From the NCBI RefSeq assembly GCF_900406815.1, contig NZ_OVCN01000005.1, forward strand, positions 62,001 through 126,000: a stretch of 64,000 nt of DNA. The letters are read 5' to 3'. Shown here in pieces: positions 49,895 through 59,098 of the stretch (positions within the stretch are counted from its first letter, which is position 1; each line of letters begins with the position of its first letter). The notes under the pieces are model-generated. The model was not told where the DNA came from, did no database searches, and worked only from the letters and a program-made list of their open reading frames with translations. Made by a program: the position numbers and the translations under genes. This DNA is from Acinetobacter haemolyticus (GTDB lineage: Bacteria > Pseudomonadota > Gammaproteobacteria > Pseudomonadales > Moraxellaceae).

Positions 49895-50638
49895 ATGAAA
49901 AGTTTATGGCTAGATATCGGCAATACACGTCTTAAATATTGGATAACTGAAGGTGAGCATGTCATTGAGCATGCCGCTGAACTACATTTACAATCCCCAG
50001 CAGATCTACTCTTAGGTTTGATCCAACATTTTCGCTACCAAAACCTCAGCCGTGTCGGAATTTCTTCGGTATTGGACAGTGAGAATAATCAACGTATTCA
50101 AAGTATTCTTGATATTCTTGATATACCCGTCATTTTTGCAAAAGTGCATGCAGATTATGCAGGTCTGCAATGTGGTTATGATGTACCAAACCAACTCGGG
50201 ATTGATCGTTGGTTACAAGTTTTGGCAGTTGCGCATGTAAATAAAAACTATTGTGTAATTGGTTGTGGAACTGCTCTAACAATCGACCTAGTAGAAGGTA
50301 TGCAGCATCTTGGTGGATATATCTTACCGAACTTATATTTACAACGAGATGCACTCATCCAAAATACCAAAGGCATTAAAATTCCTGATTCTGCTTTTGA
50401 TAATTTAAAACCAGGACACAACACTGTCGATGCTGTCCATCATGGCATTTTATTGGGACTGATCAGTAGCATTGATCAAATTATGCAGCAATCTCCAAAG
50501 AAACTTATTTTAACGGGTGGAGATGCAAATTTATTTGCAAAGTTCCTGAATCATTATCAACCACAAGTTGAACCAGATTTACTTCTAAAAGGCTTACGAC
50601 AATATGTTCAACTTAGTTCAACTTTGAGTAAGGCTTGA
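49895..50638 (+). CDS. coaX: Type III pantothenate kinase CoaX
   Basis: CoaX phosphorylates pantothenate, the first step to CoA, and is insensitive to CoA feedback. It has 247 residues in the ASKHA fold. [11 protein letters not shown] lies at residues 5-15, [18 protein letters not shown] near 92, and [11 protein letters not shown] near 122 with the Asp. It follows birA by 15 bases (AAGGAATAAAA before the ATG) and likely shares its transcript, a pairing common in Acinetobacter and Pseudomonas. Its end overlaps the next gene by 31 bases. Confidence 0.94.
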   Translation: MKSLWLDIGNTRLKYWITEGEHVIEHAAELHLQSPADLLLGLIQHFRYQNLSRVGISSVLDSENNQRIQSILDILDIPVIFAKVHADYAGLQCGYDVPNQLGIDRWLQVLAVAHVNKNYCVIGCGTALTIDLVEGMQHLGGYILPNLYLQRDALIQNTKGIKIPDSAFDNLKPGHNTVDAVHHGILLGLISSIDQIMQQSPKKLILTGGDANLFAKFLNHYQPQVEPDLLLKGLRQYVQLSSTLSKA

Positions 50639-51204
50639 ATAATGGGTAAAAGTTGAGGAAATTCTGAATAACCATCTTCTGCACGAAAATGTCCAGCTTG
50701 TGCTACTTCGATCAACTGCGCATTGAGTAAATGTGAAAACTTAAAACTAAATGGAACAGGTACTATTGGATTGTTACTCGAAAAAACAACGACTCTACGC
50801 TGGATATTTAACCGCAATATTCCAGCATCGATTTTACAATGATTTATAAATGAATCTAATGCTGGATAATTTGGAATTGACTCATTAAAACCGGCAATAA
50901 ATATGCCTGCCTTTATCGTTTTTTGTTGCAGTTTTTTCGTCAGATATCGAGCAACCGCTACACAAGAAAGCCCATGGGCCACAACTATACTTTGTTCATC
51001 CATTTTTTTTAACTGTGCTTCCAAACAGGTCTGCCAAATCTCAGGATCCGGATGACTCGCATCAGCTAAAAAAATCCGCTCAACAGTAACATTTAACAGT
51101 TTGAGCTGTTGTTCCAACCAAACATACCAGTGCTGATCTGGATCAGCGTTCATACAATGTGCAATATACACCGTATTCATTATATTTTGAGACATATTTG
51201 ACAT
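50608..51204 (-). CDS. RBBP9/YdeN-family serine hydrolase
   Basis: A 198-residue single-domain alpha/beta hydrolase of the RBBP9/YdeN group. The segment [19 protein letters not shown] (about 16-34) is the family start, and the nucleophile Ser is in [15 protein letters not shown] near residue 80. [16 protein letters not shown] near 175 carries the catalytic His. The function is unknown. The first ATG is poorly supported; starts at 51195 or 51180 are possible. The gene overlaps coaX tail to tail. Confidence 0.8.
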   Translation of the reverse strand: MSNMSQNIMNTVYIAHCMNADPDQHWYVWLEQQLKLLNVTVERIFLADASHPDPEIWQTCLEAQLKKMDEQSIVVAHGLSCVAVARYLTKKLQQKTIKAGIFIAGFNESIPNYPALDSFINHCKIDAGILRLNIQRRVVVFSSNNPIVPVPFSFKFSHLLNAQLIEVAQAGHFRAEDGYSEFPQLLPIIQALLKVELS

Positions 51205-51315
51205 TATTATTCAATATAAAACATAGACTTAAAATTAATTTTGCTCCTTTAAAACCAGATTGAATATCGATTTTTTGTATTAATTTTATACAACATCACT
51301 CGATATAGATTAATA

Positions 51316-51339
51316 AAAAAGGCGCATAACGCGCCTTTT
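51316..51339 (-). terminator. ffh terminator
   Basis: Stem AAAAGGCGC/GCGCCTTTT with a five-base loop and T-run on the minus strand, just after the ffh stop. Confidence 0.87.
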
Positions 51340-51355
51340 AGAAATGATGGTTCAA

Positions 51356-52765
51356 TTATTTTTTGGAATCATTATTTCCAAATAATGGTCCCATACCACC
51401 GCCACCACCAAATTGTTTTTGCATATTGCCTAGTGATTTAAGCATCTTGCTCATACCAGATGGATTGGCGAACTTCTTCATCATTTTCGCCATCTGCGCT
51501 TGTTGCTTAATGAGTTTATTCACTTCAGCGACATCCATACCACAACCCGCAGCAATACGCTTTTTACGACTCGGATTCATCAAGTCAGGATTACGACGCT
51601 CTTTAATCGTCATCGACTGGATGATTGCTTCCATACGTTTCACTTGTTTTTCAGGATTTGCTTTTTCAATCGCATCCTGAATACCAGAGTTACTCATACC
51701 TGGGAGCTTATCCAAGAAGCCCATCATGCCGCCCATTTTGCTCATTTGCTCAAATTGCATCAGCATATCTTCAAAGTTGAAGGTGCCGCCCTTTTGCAAT
51801 TTCTTCGCCATTTTTTCGGCTTTTTCTTTGTCGATTTTACGTTCAACTTCTTCGACCAAAGAAAGGACGTCACCCATCCCCAAGATACGTTGTGCAACAC
51901 GATCTGGATGGAATGGCTCTAACGCATCCAGTTTCTCACCAATCCCCAAGAACTTGATTGGCTTGCCTGTAATGGCACGAACAGAAAGTGCCGCACCACC
52001 ACGCGCGTCACCATCAGTTTTGGTCAAGATCACACCCGTTAAAGCCAAAGCATCGTTAAACGCTTTTGCTGTATTGGCAGCATCCTGACCTGTCATCGCA
52101 TCAACGACAAACAAAGTTTCTGTTGGTTTAACCGCAGCATGTAATTCTTTGATCTCATCCATCATGTCATCATCGACATGGAGACGACCCGCCGTATCGA
52201 CAATCAAGACATCCGCAAATTGAATCTTCGCTTGTTCAATCGCGCGATTTACAATATCAATTGGTCTTTCAGATGCTTGCGATGGAATAAAACCAACACC
52301 GACTTCGTTCGATACGGTTTCTAACTGCTTGATCGCTGCTGGTCGATACACGTCAGCAGAAACCGTCATTACTTTTTTCTTTTGGCGTTCTTTTAAGAAG
52401 CGTGCCAATTTTGCTGCGGTTGTGGTTTTACCCGCACCTTGCAAACCTGCAAGGAGTACAACGACAGGTGGCTTAGCACTTAAATCTAAAGTTTCATTTG
52501 CCTCCCCCATCATCTTGGTGAGTTCATCATAGACAATTTTTACAAATGCCTGACCAGGAGAAAGCTGTGTCATGACCTCTTGACCGAGTGCTTCTTCCTT
52601 CACCTTCGCGATAAATTCACGAGTTACAGGTAACGCCACATCGGCTTCAAGAAGTGCCATACGTACTTCACGTAGGGTATCTTTAATATTGTCTTCGGTC
52701 AGCTGCCCTGAGCCAGTAACATTTCTTAAACTCTGTGTGAGTCGTTCTGTTAAGGTATCAAACAT
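51356..52765 (-). CDS. ffh: Signal recognition particle protein Ffh
   Basis: Ffh binds 4.5S RNA and signal sequences to deliver membrane proteins to FtsY. It has 469 residues. An N-domain (1-90) is followed by the GTPase with LLAGLQGAGKTTTAAKLARF near residue 104, DTAGRLHVDD near 189 and TKTDGDARGG near 247. The methionine-rich M-domain follows from about 325, with a G/M-rich tail. It is divergent from the CcsA-type gene, as in E. coli (ffh/corE). Confidence 0.97.
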   Translation of the reverse strand: MFDTLTERLTQSLRNVTGSGQLTEDNIKDTLREVRMALLEADVALPVTREFIAKVKEEALGQEVMTQLSPGQAFVKIVYDELTKMMGEANETLDLSAKPPVVVLLAGLQGAGKTTTAAKLARFLKERQKKKVMTVSADVYRPAAIKQLETVSNEVGVGFIPSQASERPIDIVNRAIEQAKIQFADVLIVDTAGRLHVDDDMMDEIKELHAAVKPTETLFVVDAMTGQDAANTAKAFNDALALTGVILTKTDGDARGGAALSVRAITGKPIKFLGIGEKLDALEPFHPDRVAQRILGMGDVLSLVEEVERKIDKEKAEKMAKKLQKGGTFNFEDMLMQFEQMSKMGGMMGFLDKLPGMSNSGIQDAIEKANPEKQVKRMEAIIQSMTIKERRNPDLMNPSRKKRIAAGCGMDVAEVNKLIKQQAQMAKMMKKFANPSGMSKMLKSLGNMQKQFGGGGGMGPLFGNNDSKK

Positions 52766-52912
52766 TGCGAAATCCGCTTAAAATGGCTAGTTGCAAAAAA
52801 ATCTTTCTTAAAATAGAAAATTTATGCATAAGATGCTATAGGATACTGTAGTTCGCAGCGAATTTATATCTTATATGGTGAATATTATTCATCCCCCTAA
52901 AAAAGGTTTGAC

Positions 52913-53722
52913 ATGATCAGTCTCCCCTTGGTTTACACAATTTTGGCACTTGTGGCTTATACCAGTTCTTTTTGGTATTTGTTTATTCGTCTAATGTCAA
53001 AACGTACACCAAATCTTTGGTGTTACGGTCTTCTCGTTGGTTTAGGACTGTTATTACACGGTGTAGTTCTCTATCAAGACATGATGACACCAATGGGCAT
53101 CAACTATGATGTGTTTAACCTTATCTCGTTCACCTCAGGGCTTATGCTCACCTTGAGTTTAATCCTTAGCCTGATTCGCCCCGTTTTACCTTTAAATCTG
53201 ATCGGTACGCCCGTTGCTGCATTTGGTTTAATTCTAGGATTTGTATATAGCAAGCCAAATCAATTTATTGAGTTGCATAGTCTTGGATTAGATCTACATA
53301 TTATCTTATCGCTTTCAGCCTATGCTGTACTTTTAATGGCAACCATTCATGCCGTTCTCTTGTGGTTCCAAGACAGAGAACTGAAAAAAAAGCAAAAAAA
53401 ACGGATTTGGGTCAATTTACTCCCTCCCTTTCAAGTGATGGAATCATTACTCTTTGATTTAATTATTACAGGATTTGCTCTACTCACTGCCGCCTTATTA
53501 TTTGGCTTCTTTACCATTGATAATTTCTTTGCCCAACACCTTGCGCATAAAACTGCGTTTAGCATAATTTCGTGGTTTTTATATGGTGCTTTGTTGATTG
53601 GACATTACAAATTTGGTTGGCGTGGACGCAAAGCGATTCGTTTTACAATTACAGGTTTTATCTTGCTCGCGATTGGTTTTATTGGCAGTAAATTTGTACT
53701 CGAAATGATCTTAGGACGTTAA
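52913..53722 (+). CDS. CcsA-type cytochrome c assembly membrane protein (YpjD/CorE-like)
   Basis: A 269-residue inner-membrane protein with about eight hydrophobic segments. It belongs to the CcsA/CcmC-like family, shown by LLLHGVVLYQDM and ELHSLGLDLHIILSLSAYAVLLMA, whose histidines are candidate heme ligands. Its E. coli neighbour next to ffh (YpjD/CorE) is of unclear role. Direct cytochrome c work is not proven. It is followed by dusC after 80 bases. Confidence 0.85.
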   Translation: MISLPLVYTILALVAYTSSFWYLFIRLMSKRTPNLWCYGLLVGLGLLLHGVVLYQDMMTPMGINYDVFNLISFTSGLMLTLSLILSLIRPVLPLNLIGTPVAAFGLILGFVYSKPNQFIELHSLGLDLHIILSLSAYAVLLMATIHAVLLWFQDRELKKKQKKRIWVNLLPPFQVMESLLFDLIITGFALLTAALLFGFFTIDNFFAQHLAHKTAFSIISWFLYGALLIGHYKFGWRGRKAIRFTITGFILLAIGFIGSKFVLEMILGR

Positions 53723-53802
53723 GTATTTCGTGGATGAATAAACACTAGACAGCGTTTCTTAAAATGCGTATAACGCTGTTTTCGCTTAACTAGGTAACCA
53801 CC

Positions 53803-54735
53803 GTGAAACTTGTACTTGCCCCAATGGAAGGTCTAACTGATCCAATCATGCGTGATGTTCTCACTCATGTGGGCAGCTTTGATTGGTGCGTGACCGAGTT
53901 TATTCGTATTACAGACAGTATTCTACCAGACCATATTTATTATAATTTTTGTCCTGAACTACAAACGGATGGCAAAACTGCTGCGGGTACACCTGTCCAC
54001 GTTCAGTTTCTAGGAAATAATCCCGATATGCTGGCAGCGAATGCAGCTAAAGTTGTTGAACTTGGCGCGCCAGCAATTGATCTTAATTTTGGTTGTCCAG
54101 CCAAAACGGTCAACCGCCATCGTGGTGGTTCAGTGCTACTCGATGAACCTGAAACTGTTCATTTATTAGTAAAAGCAGTACGTGACGCTGTACCTTCTCA
54201 CATCCCTGTTTCAGCCAAAATGCGTTTAGGTTATCTGGATGAAAATCATACGATGGAAAATGCTCATGCCATTGAAGATGCAGGTGCTAGTTGGTTAACC
54301 GTACATGCAAGAACCAAAGCCGATGGTTATACTCCGCCCGCATATTGGGAAAAAATCCAACCGATCACTGAAGCATTAAAAATCAATGTGATTGCCAATG
54401 GTGAAATTTGGAACAATACTGATGCTAAGGCATGTCTGACCCAATCTCACTGTACAGATCTTATGATTGGTCGTGGTGCTGTGACCACCCCAGATTTAAC
54501 CCAGTGTATCCGCCAAAATGTTGATTATGCTTTATTAAGTTGGCAAGATTTGGTTGAATTACAACATCGTTTTTTAAGTGGTCAATTTAAAACTGAAATT
54601 GGCATGATTGGTCGTTATAAACAATGGTTAGGTATGATGACCAAGGCATACCCTGAGGCACAAGAACTTTGGGGACAAGTAAAGCGAATGAAACAATTGG
54701 AACAGATTTTGGTCTGCCTAAATCATACCAATTAA
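53803..54735 (+). CDS. dusC: tRNA-dihydrouridine(16) synthase DusC
   Basis: DusC reduces a D-loop uridine of tRNA using FMN and NADPH. It has 310 residues with a GTG start. LAPMEGLTDPIMRDVL lies at residues 4-19, and the catalytic cysteine is in LNFGCPAKTVNRHRGGSVLL near residue 98, the DusC form. SAKMRLGY near 140, HARTKADGY near 168 and the FMN loop NGEIWN near 198 follow. It ends at a terminator. Confidence 0.93.
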   Translation: MKLVLAPMEGLTDPIMRDVLTHVGSFDWCVTEFIRITDSILPDHIYYNFCPELQTDGKTAAGTPVHVQFLGNNPDMLAANAAKVVELGAPAIDLNFGCPAKTVNRHRGGSVLLDEPETVHLLVKAVRDAVPSHIPVSAKMRLGYLDENHTMENAHAIEDAGASWLTVHARTKADGYTPPAYWEKIQPITEALKINVIANGEIWNNTDAKACLTQSHCTDLMIGRGAVTTPDLTQCIRQNVDYALLSWQDLVELQHRFLSGQFKTEIGMIGRYKQWLGMMTKAYPEAQELWGQVKRMKQLEQILVCLNHTN

Positions 54736-54748
54736 ACCTCTGCCTATA

Positions 54749-54779
54749 AAAAAGAGCGGATCCATACCGCTCTTTTTTT
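54749..54779. terminator. Bidirectional terminator between dusC and the exported-protein cluster
   Basis: Stem AAAGAGCGG/CCGCTCTTT with a seven-base loop, flanked by A and T runs. Confidence 0.88.
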
Positions 54780-54803
54780 ACAGGTAAACTTTATGCAATT
54801 GAG

Positions 54804-55796
54804 CTACATTCCACCAACATTAACTCTTAGATTGGTCACTGAAGCGCCTGTTATACCAACATTTCCAATGGATGCATTCGGTAATGCATGGAATGTTCCC
54901 GTCGCACTCTGCCCCGCAGTACCTAAAGTTACATTATTCAACTTCAAATCAAATTTGCTGCTTTCACCAGTATTGCCAAAAACTAAACCCGTATTTTCAA
55001 TACCGGCATAAAAACCATTTAATGCAAAAGCATTACCCTCATGGCCTGTTAACTGCAAATCAAAACTGGCACCGACTGGCGCTGTTGACGCATCTCCTGC
55101 AGTTGCATAGTCTGATACGAGTATCATATTACAACCCGTTCCAGCGCCACAAATAGAATTAATTCCGCCACCAAATAATACCATCCGATTTTGGGGAGCT
55201 GCTCCTAATTGGATGTTAAAGTTTGGCTTATTATTTGGATCAAAAGCGATATCGATATTACTATTTGAGCGTAAAATTTCTTTAACATTTGTTTTCGGAA
55301 TATTACCTGACCCAAACATTGAGTTAGTTGTATAAACATCTGCAATTAATGTTGAAAGCGCTGTACTTGTCGCTGCATAAATTGAAAATGGGGAAATACG
55401 AATTCCATCTACACCATCAAAAGATAAAGCAATATTAGCAAATGCACCATTTAAACCAGTACCACGATCCGTATCAATCACAGCCTTTAATCCTAGTTGT
55501 GTTGAAGATCCAGCAGATAAACCAGATACCTTAACATTCTGCGCAGCTGTTCCCGCAACACCTGCAACAACTAGACCTGCTTTATTAGTGTAATTATCTG
55601 GATCGGTATGCCCTGTATAAGACAAACCATCCTTATCAATCATAGCAATCTGTTTAAATTCAATATCTGTATTTATCGTAATACTTAACCCATCTTGTCC
55701 TGTTGCTAATGACAAGCTTTGGTCATCCATTGGTTGCATTGCCATTGTAAATGAGCTTAATAACAACAATGACACATATCCTAGTTTCTTATTCAT
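54804..55796 (-). CDS. Exported protein, cluster member 4 (GQDG signature)
   Basis: A 330-residue exported protein of unknown function, last gene of the minus-strand cluster. From the ATG at 55796 a signal peptide (YVSLLLLSSFTMA) is followed by MQPMDDQSLSLATGQDGLSI, the family signature (DUF6160-like by memory). The mature part is beta-rich, poor in charge and rich in G, N, T and A (LVVAGVAGTAAQNVKV, IALSFDGVDGIRI). A C-x5-C pair (SICGAGTGC) lies near residue 215. The C-terminus IGNVGITGASVTNLRVNVG resembles its neighbours. No anchor or enzyme motif was seen. Confidence 0.8.
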   Translation of the reverse strand: MNKKLGYVSLLLLSSFTMAMQPMDDQSLSLATGQDGLSITINTDIEFKQIAMIDKDGLSYTGHTDPDNYTNKAGLVVAGVAGTAAQNVKVSGLSAGSSTQLGLKAVIDTDRGTGLNGAFANIALSFDGVDGIRISPFSIYAATSTALSTLIADVYTTNSMFGSGNIPKTNVKEILRSNSNIDIAFDPNNKPNFNIQLGAAPQNRMVLFGGGINSICGAGTGCNMILVSDYATAGDASTAPVGASFDLQLTGHEGNAFALNGFYAGIENTGLVFGNTGESSKFDLKLNNVTLGTAGQSATGTFHALPNASIGNVGITGASVTNLRVNVGGM

Positions 55797-55888
55797 TGCC
55801 CTAATCCGTAGACAAGTGTTTAAAAAATACTCACACCAAAGTAACACAATTTTTATATTCCTCAATCCTTTTCAGATGAGATGAGCCC

Positions 55889-58348
55889 TTAATTACGAGG
55901 CATAATACTAAATTGGCTACTCAAACGACCGCCCGTGATTGCCATTTCACCCAAACGTGCTCCTTTTCCAGTTTCTGGTGGATATAAATTTATATCACGG
56001 ATTCTTAAAACGCCTTCAGTAGTACGTTGAGGGTTAAAAGTAAGATCTGTATTAAAACTAACCACCCCTTCAGCACCATTCTGACCAGCTTTAGGTTCAA
56101 TCACAATTGCATTATCAAATGCAACTTTACCAGTAATGTTATCCAAGCCAACAGTTGACTTATCAATTGGGTCACTAATTTGTATGGTATTTTTATCACC
56201 TGTTAGCTGAAAATCTCCCACAATATTAAGACGGTTTCCTGTGCCATCAGCTTTATATTCACTGTTTGGAATCAGTGAAAGATTCATATTTCCGCCTAAA
56301 CGCAGGTTCAAACCAAATAGAACATCATCTTCATTTGCAAAATTATTATTAGGAGCAAAACTTTTATTAGTACAAGCCGATATAGGATTAGTGATACAAC
56401 TTTGATAAGTTGCGCCAGGTAAATATCCTGCAGCAACTTCGGCAGCCATCACAATTAACATATCTTCAAGACTAACATTCATGCTTCCTTTTTCAACACC
56501 AATACTACCCGTTCCTTTTAGGAGCATATCAATGTTACGTAGTCCCATGTAATAATCTGTAGCACCATCGATAACTAAAATAGAGGTTGTTTTATTCCCC
56601 AGTTTCGTATTATTCACTGGATCTCGATCAATACCATATGTGTTCATTGCCAGTGAGAAGCCCAAACGTGGAGTCTGTCCTGTACCAACTGCAATACCTT
56701 GAGTATTACCCTGCTGATAATAATAAACTTTACTCGCATCAACAGTCGTTCCAAACATTGCCATATTTGCGTTTAAACCATAAAAAGGCAATGCCAGCCC
56801 CCATTGATTATTATTATGCTCAGCAATATTAGGAACGCTTTGTCCAAAAGCATCATTGGTTCTTGCACTATTGGTAAAACGTCCACGTTTTGATAATGCT
56901 TGGAATTCAGCTCCGCGAACAGCGACAAGTAAACTATAAGGGTTTGCTGTACTTGCTCCCTTATGGATATTCTGAATATAATCAGCATCTGTTGTCAGTG
57001 TACTGTTGTCACCAAACCGGCTCGTTTGGAAAGCATAGTTTGCTGGTAAAAAAACTGACTTGGTGTCTGCAAGATTTATATAAACATCACCGCTATTAAA
57101 AGAACCACGTGTTCCCTGTTGTAATCCAGTTAAATTACCAAACTCAAAGCCATAAGTATTTAGTCCAGCTCCACCAATTTCCAGAGTTGTTGCTTTTCCA
57201 TCACTACCCAACATTGAATCATTATCTATAGTAAAGTCCGCCCCCATTCTAAAACCAATGCCAGTATTGCCAATGACGTTACTACCACTTTTAGCCTCAC
57301 CTAGAATGTTCGTGCCATCTGGATGACCATAACTTGTACCATATACGGGGTTACCTTTCCCCTCACTACTTATACCGCGCAACTGTAAATAGCCATTAAC
57401 CATACGGCCACTCGCACCCACACGAATTAAACCATTTGCACCTTGAGGACTTTTCGTTAACTGATTAATTGCATACGGATCTGTTTTACTTACATTCTCA
57501 TTAAGCATAAACTCCAAATTTAACCCAGCATTTGTTAGATCCGAATAGCTACCAGCAATTAAACTATTACTGGCTGCATCGGATGCACGGATAAAATCAA
57601 CATAGCCATGTGTCGAACTAGGTGCGGTTGCTAACCCAGCTTTACTAACACCATCCGCATTTGTTTGTAACTTAAAACCTTCTATAGCATCAATAAACAT
57701 GACGCCCTTACCAAGAAAATTAAAGTTAAGATTTTTTAAAATTAACTGGTTTAACTCATCATTAACATCAGTTTGCTCTAAATATACATTGGCATTATTG
57801 ATTCCTAGTTTAAGCGTAGACTGTCCTGTTTTACTAAATAATCCATCGCGAGTTTTGAAATCGATATCAATCACTGAACTCGTTTGAATAGCCATATTCC
57901 CAATTGGATCGCTACAAGTCTGGCTAGCTTCTGTATCACAAATTTTAAACTTATCAATCGTAATTAAGGATGGGTTTGTTGCAATACTCAAGTCTAAGCC
58001 AACTTTACCATCAGCATGACTACCACTATTAATCTTATAGCTCGTGCCAGGTGTAAGTGAACTAGAATTACTTTGTGCAATTTTAAAATCTTCAGCAACT
58101 GCTCTCAATTTATTATTGGTTGCACTTGCAGTCCCTCTCCCAGCATCATCCTCCCAATACAACTGTTTGACATTGACTTCATCAAAACTCGTATTGATTG
58201 AAATACCATCTTGACCGTTGACTTGTCGCAATGCACTATCATCTAAACTTTGCATGGCATAAGCAGAATGACTAATCATCAATAGACTTGCTGCAAGTGT
58301 ATTAAGCGTAAAATATACGAGTTTGTGATTTTGATTGTTTTTTTTCAT
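55889..58348 (-). CDS. Exported protein, cluster member 3, large (GQDG signature)
   Basis: An 819-residue exported protein. The ATG at 58348 has AGGA 9 bases upstream; the frame continues to 58384 into the preceding gene. The signal peptide ends HSAYA, then MQSLDDSALRQVNGQDGISI. The remainder is a long series of beta-type segments alternating with N/G/S/T loops (LEIGGAGLNTYGFEFGNLTG, GATDYYMGLRNIDMLL, LFGLNLRLGGNMNLSLIPN). Two cysteine pairs lie in CDTEASQTC and CITNPISAC. The C-terminus LGEMAITGGRLSSQFSIM matches its neighbours. It is probably a surface or secreted structural protein. Confidence 0.8.
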   Translation of the reverse strand: MKKNNQNHKLVYFTLNTLAASLLMISHSAYAMQSLDDSALRQVNGQDGISINTSFDEVNVKQLYWEDDAGRGTASATNNKLRAVAEDFKIAQSNSSSLTPGTSYKINSGSHADGKVGLDLSIATNPSLITIDKFKICDTEASQTCSDPIGNMAIQTSSVIDIDFKTRDGLFSKTGQSTLKLGINNANVYLEQTDVNDELNQLILKNLNFNFLGKGVMFIDAIEGFKLQTNADGVSKAGLATAPSSTHGYVDFIRASDAASNSLIAGSYSDLTNAGLNLEFMLNENVSKTDPYAINQLTKSPQGANGLIRVGASGRMVNGYLQLRGISSEGKGNPVYGTSYGHPDGTNILGEAKSGSNVIGNTGIGFRMGADFTIDNDSMLGSDGKATTLEIGGAGLNTYGFEFGNLTGLQQGTRGSFNSGDVYINLADTKSVFLPANYAFQTSRFGDNSTLTTDADYIQNIHKGASTANPYSLLVAVRGAEFQALSKRGRFTNSARTNDAFGQSVPNIAEHNNNQWGLALPFYGLNANMAMFGTTVDASKVYYYQQGNTQGIAVGTGQTPRLGFSLAMNTYGIDRDPVNNTKLGNKTTSILVIDGATDYYMGLRNIDMLLKGTGSIGVEKGSMNVSLEDMLIVMAAEVAAGYLPGATYQSCITNPISACTNKSFAPNNNFANEDDVLFGLNLRLGGNMNLSLIPNSEYKADGTGNRLNIVGDFQLTGDKNTIQISDPIDKSTVGLDNITGKVAFDNAIVIEPKAGQNGAEGVVSFNTDLTFNPQRTTEGVLRIRDINLYPPETGKGARLGEMAITGGRLSSQFSIMPRN

Positions 58349-58377
58349 CACTTCAGTCCTTTGAAATCTACACTTAA

Positions 58378-59085
58378 TTAACAACGCGGATGGCTACCAT
58401 CACAGCCAAATACCTTAATTGTTCCTTGTAATGCAAGATTACCGTTCATTCGTAAACCCATAAATCCTGTTTCTTTACCATGATCATAAGCAGAGTTTGG
58501 TGCATTTGAAGCATTATAAACAGAGTTTTTCAGATAACCATAACCATTCGTAGGTGGATTATTTGGATCTGTTCCTTCTACCACTTTTTCAGTCGTAGTA
58601 TCAATATAACTCGTAAAGTCATCTTGCTCGATTGATAGTGCATTAAAACCAAAATTACGAATTAAGATTGGTGATGTAGCTTGATAGCTTAATTGAATAG
58701 CAGGTTTAATCGTATCACCATAAACTAAATCAACCCCGTCTAAACCTAATTTTTGAATATCAACCGTACCTTGTATACCCTTAAAAACCAACCACAACCT
58801 ATAGGCAGGATTGTCAATGGTTGGATTACTAACTGCATTATTATTGGCATCGACAAAACGTCTATTCACAGAAAGCGCAAGTCGACAATAAGCTAAATTT
58901 ATACAAGCACTCTCATCAAATACATACTTTCCATTTTTTAATCGATGATTTAACGACAATTTAAGTGATAAATCAGCCCCTGCCTGTGCTTCTACAGCTT
59001 GCAGCTCACTGTTATCTAATGCTTGCAATCCTGCATGCGCAATACTGGCGCTACATAATAGGAGAAAAATTGATAACTTTTTCAT
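58378..59085 (-). CDS. Exported protein, cluster member 2 (AQAG variant, C-terminal cysteine pair)
   Basis: A 235-residue exported protein. The signal peptide KLSIFLLLCSASIAHA is followed by GLQALDNSELQAVEAQAGAD, a diverged form of the signature. The mature part is beta-rich (LSLKLSLNHRLKNGKYVF, DGVDLVYGDTIKPAIQLSY) and has CINLAYC near residue 61. It ends with C-x-G-x4-C as the last eight residues (CDGSHPRC). GAGGAG lies 9 bases before the ATG and overlaps the stop of the preceding gene, 13 bases away, so the two are surely co-transcribed. Confidence 0.8.
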   Translation of the reverse strand: MKKLSIFLLLCSASIAHAGLQALDNSELQAVEAQAGADLSLKLSLNHRLKNGKYVFDESACINLAYCRLALSVNRRFVDANNNAVSNPTIDNPAYRLWLVFKGIQGTVDIQKLGLDGVDLVYGDTIKPAIQLSYQATSPILIRNFGFNALSIEQDDFTSYIDTTTEKVVEGTDPNNPPTNGYGYLKNSVYNASNAPNSAYDHGKETGFMGLRMNGNLALQGTIKVFGCDGSHPRC

Positions 59086-59098
59086 CTCTTATACTCCT

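Noticed and set aside
51500..52088. Plus-strand frames opposite ffh
   Set aside because: They are mirror images of the conserved Ffh coding region, with low-complexity content.
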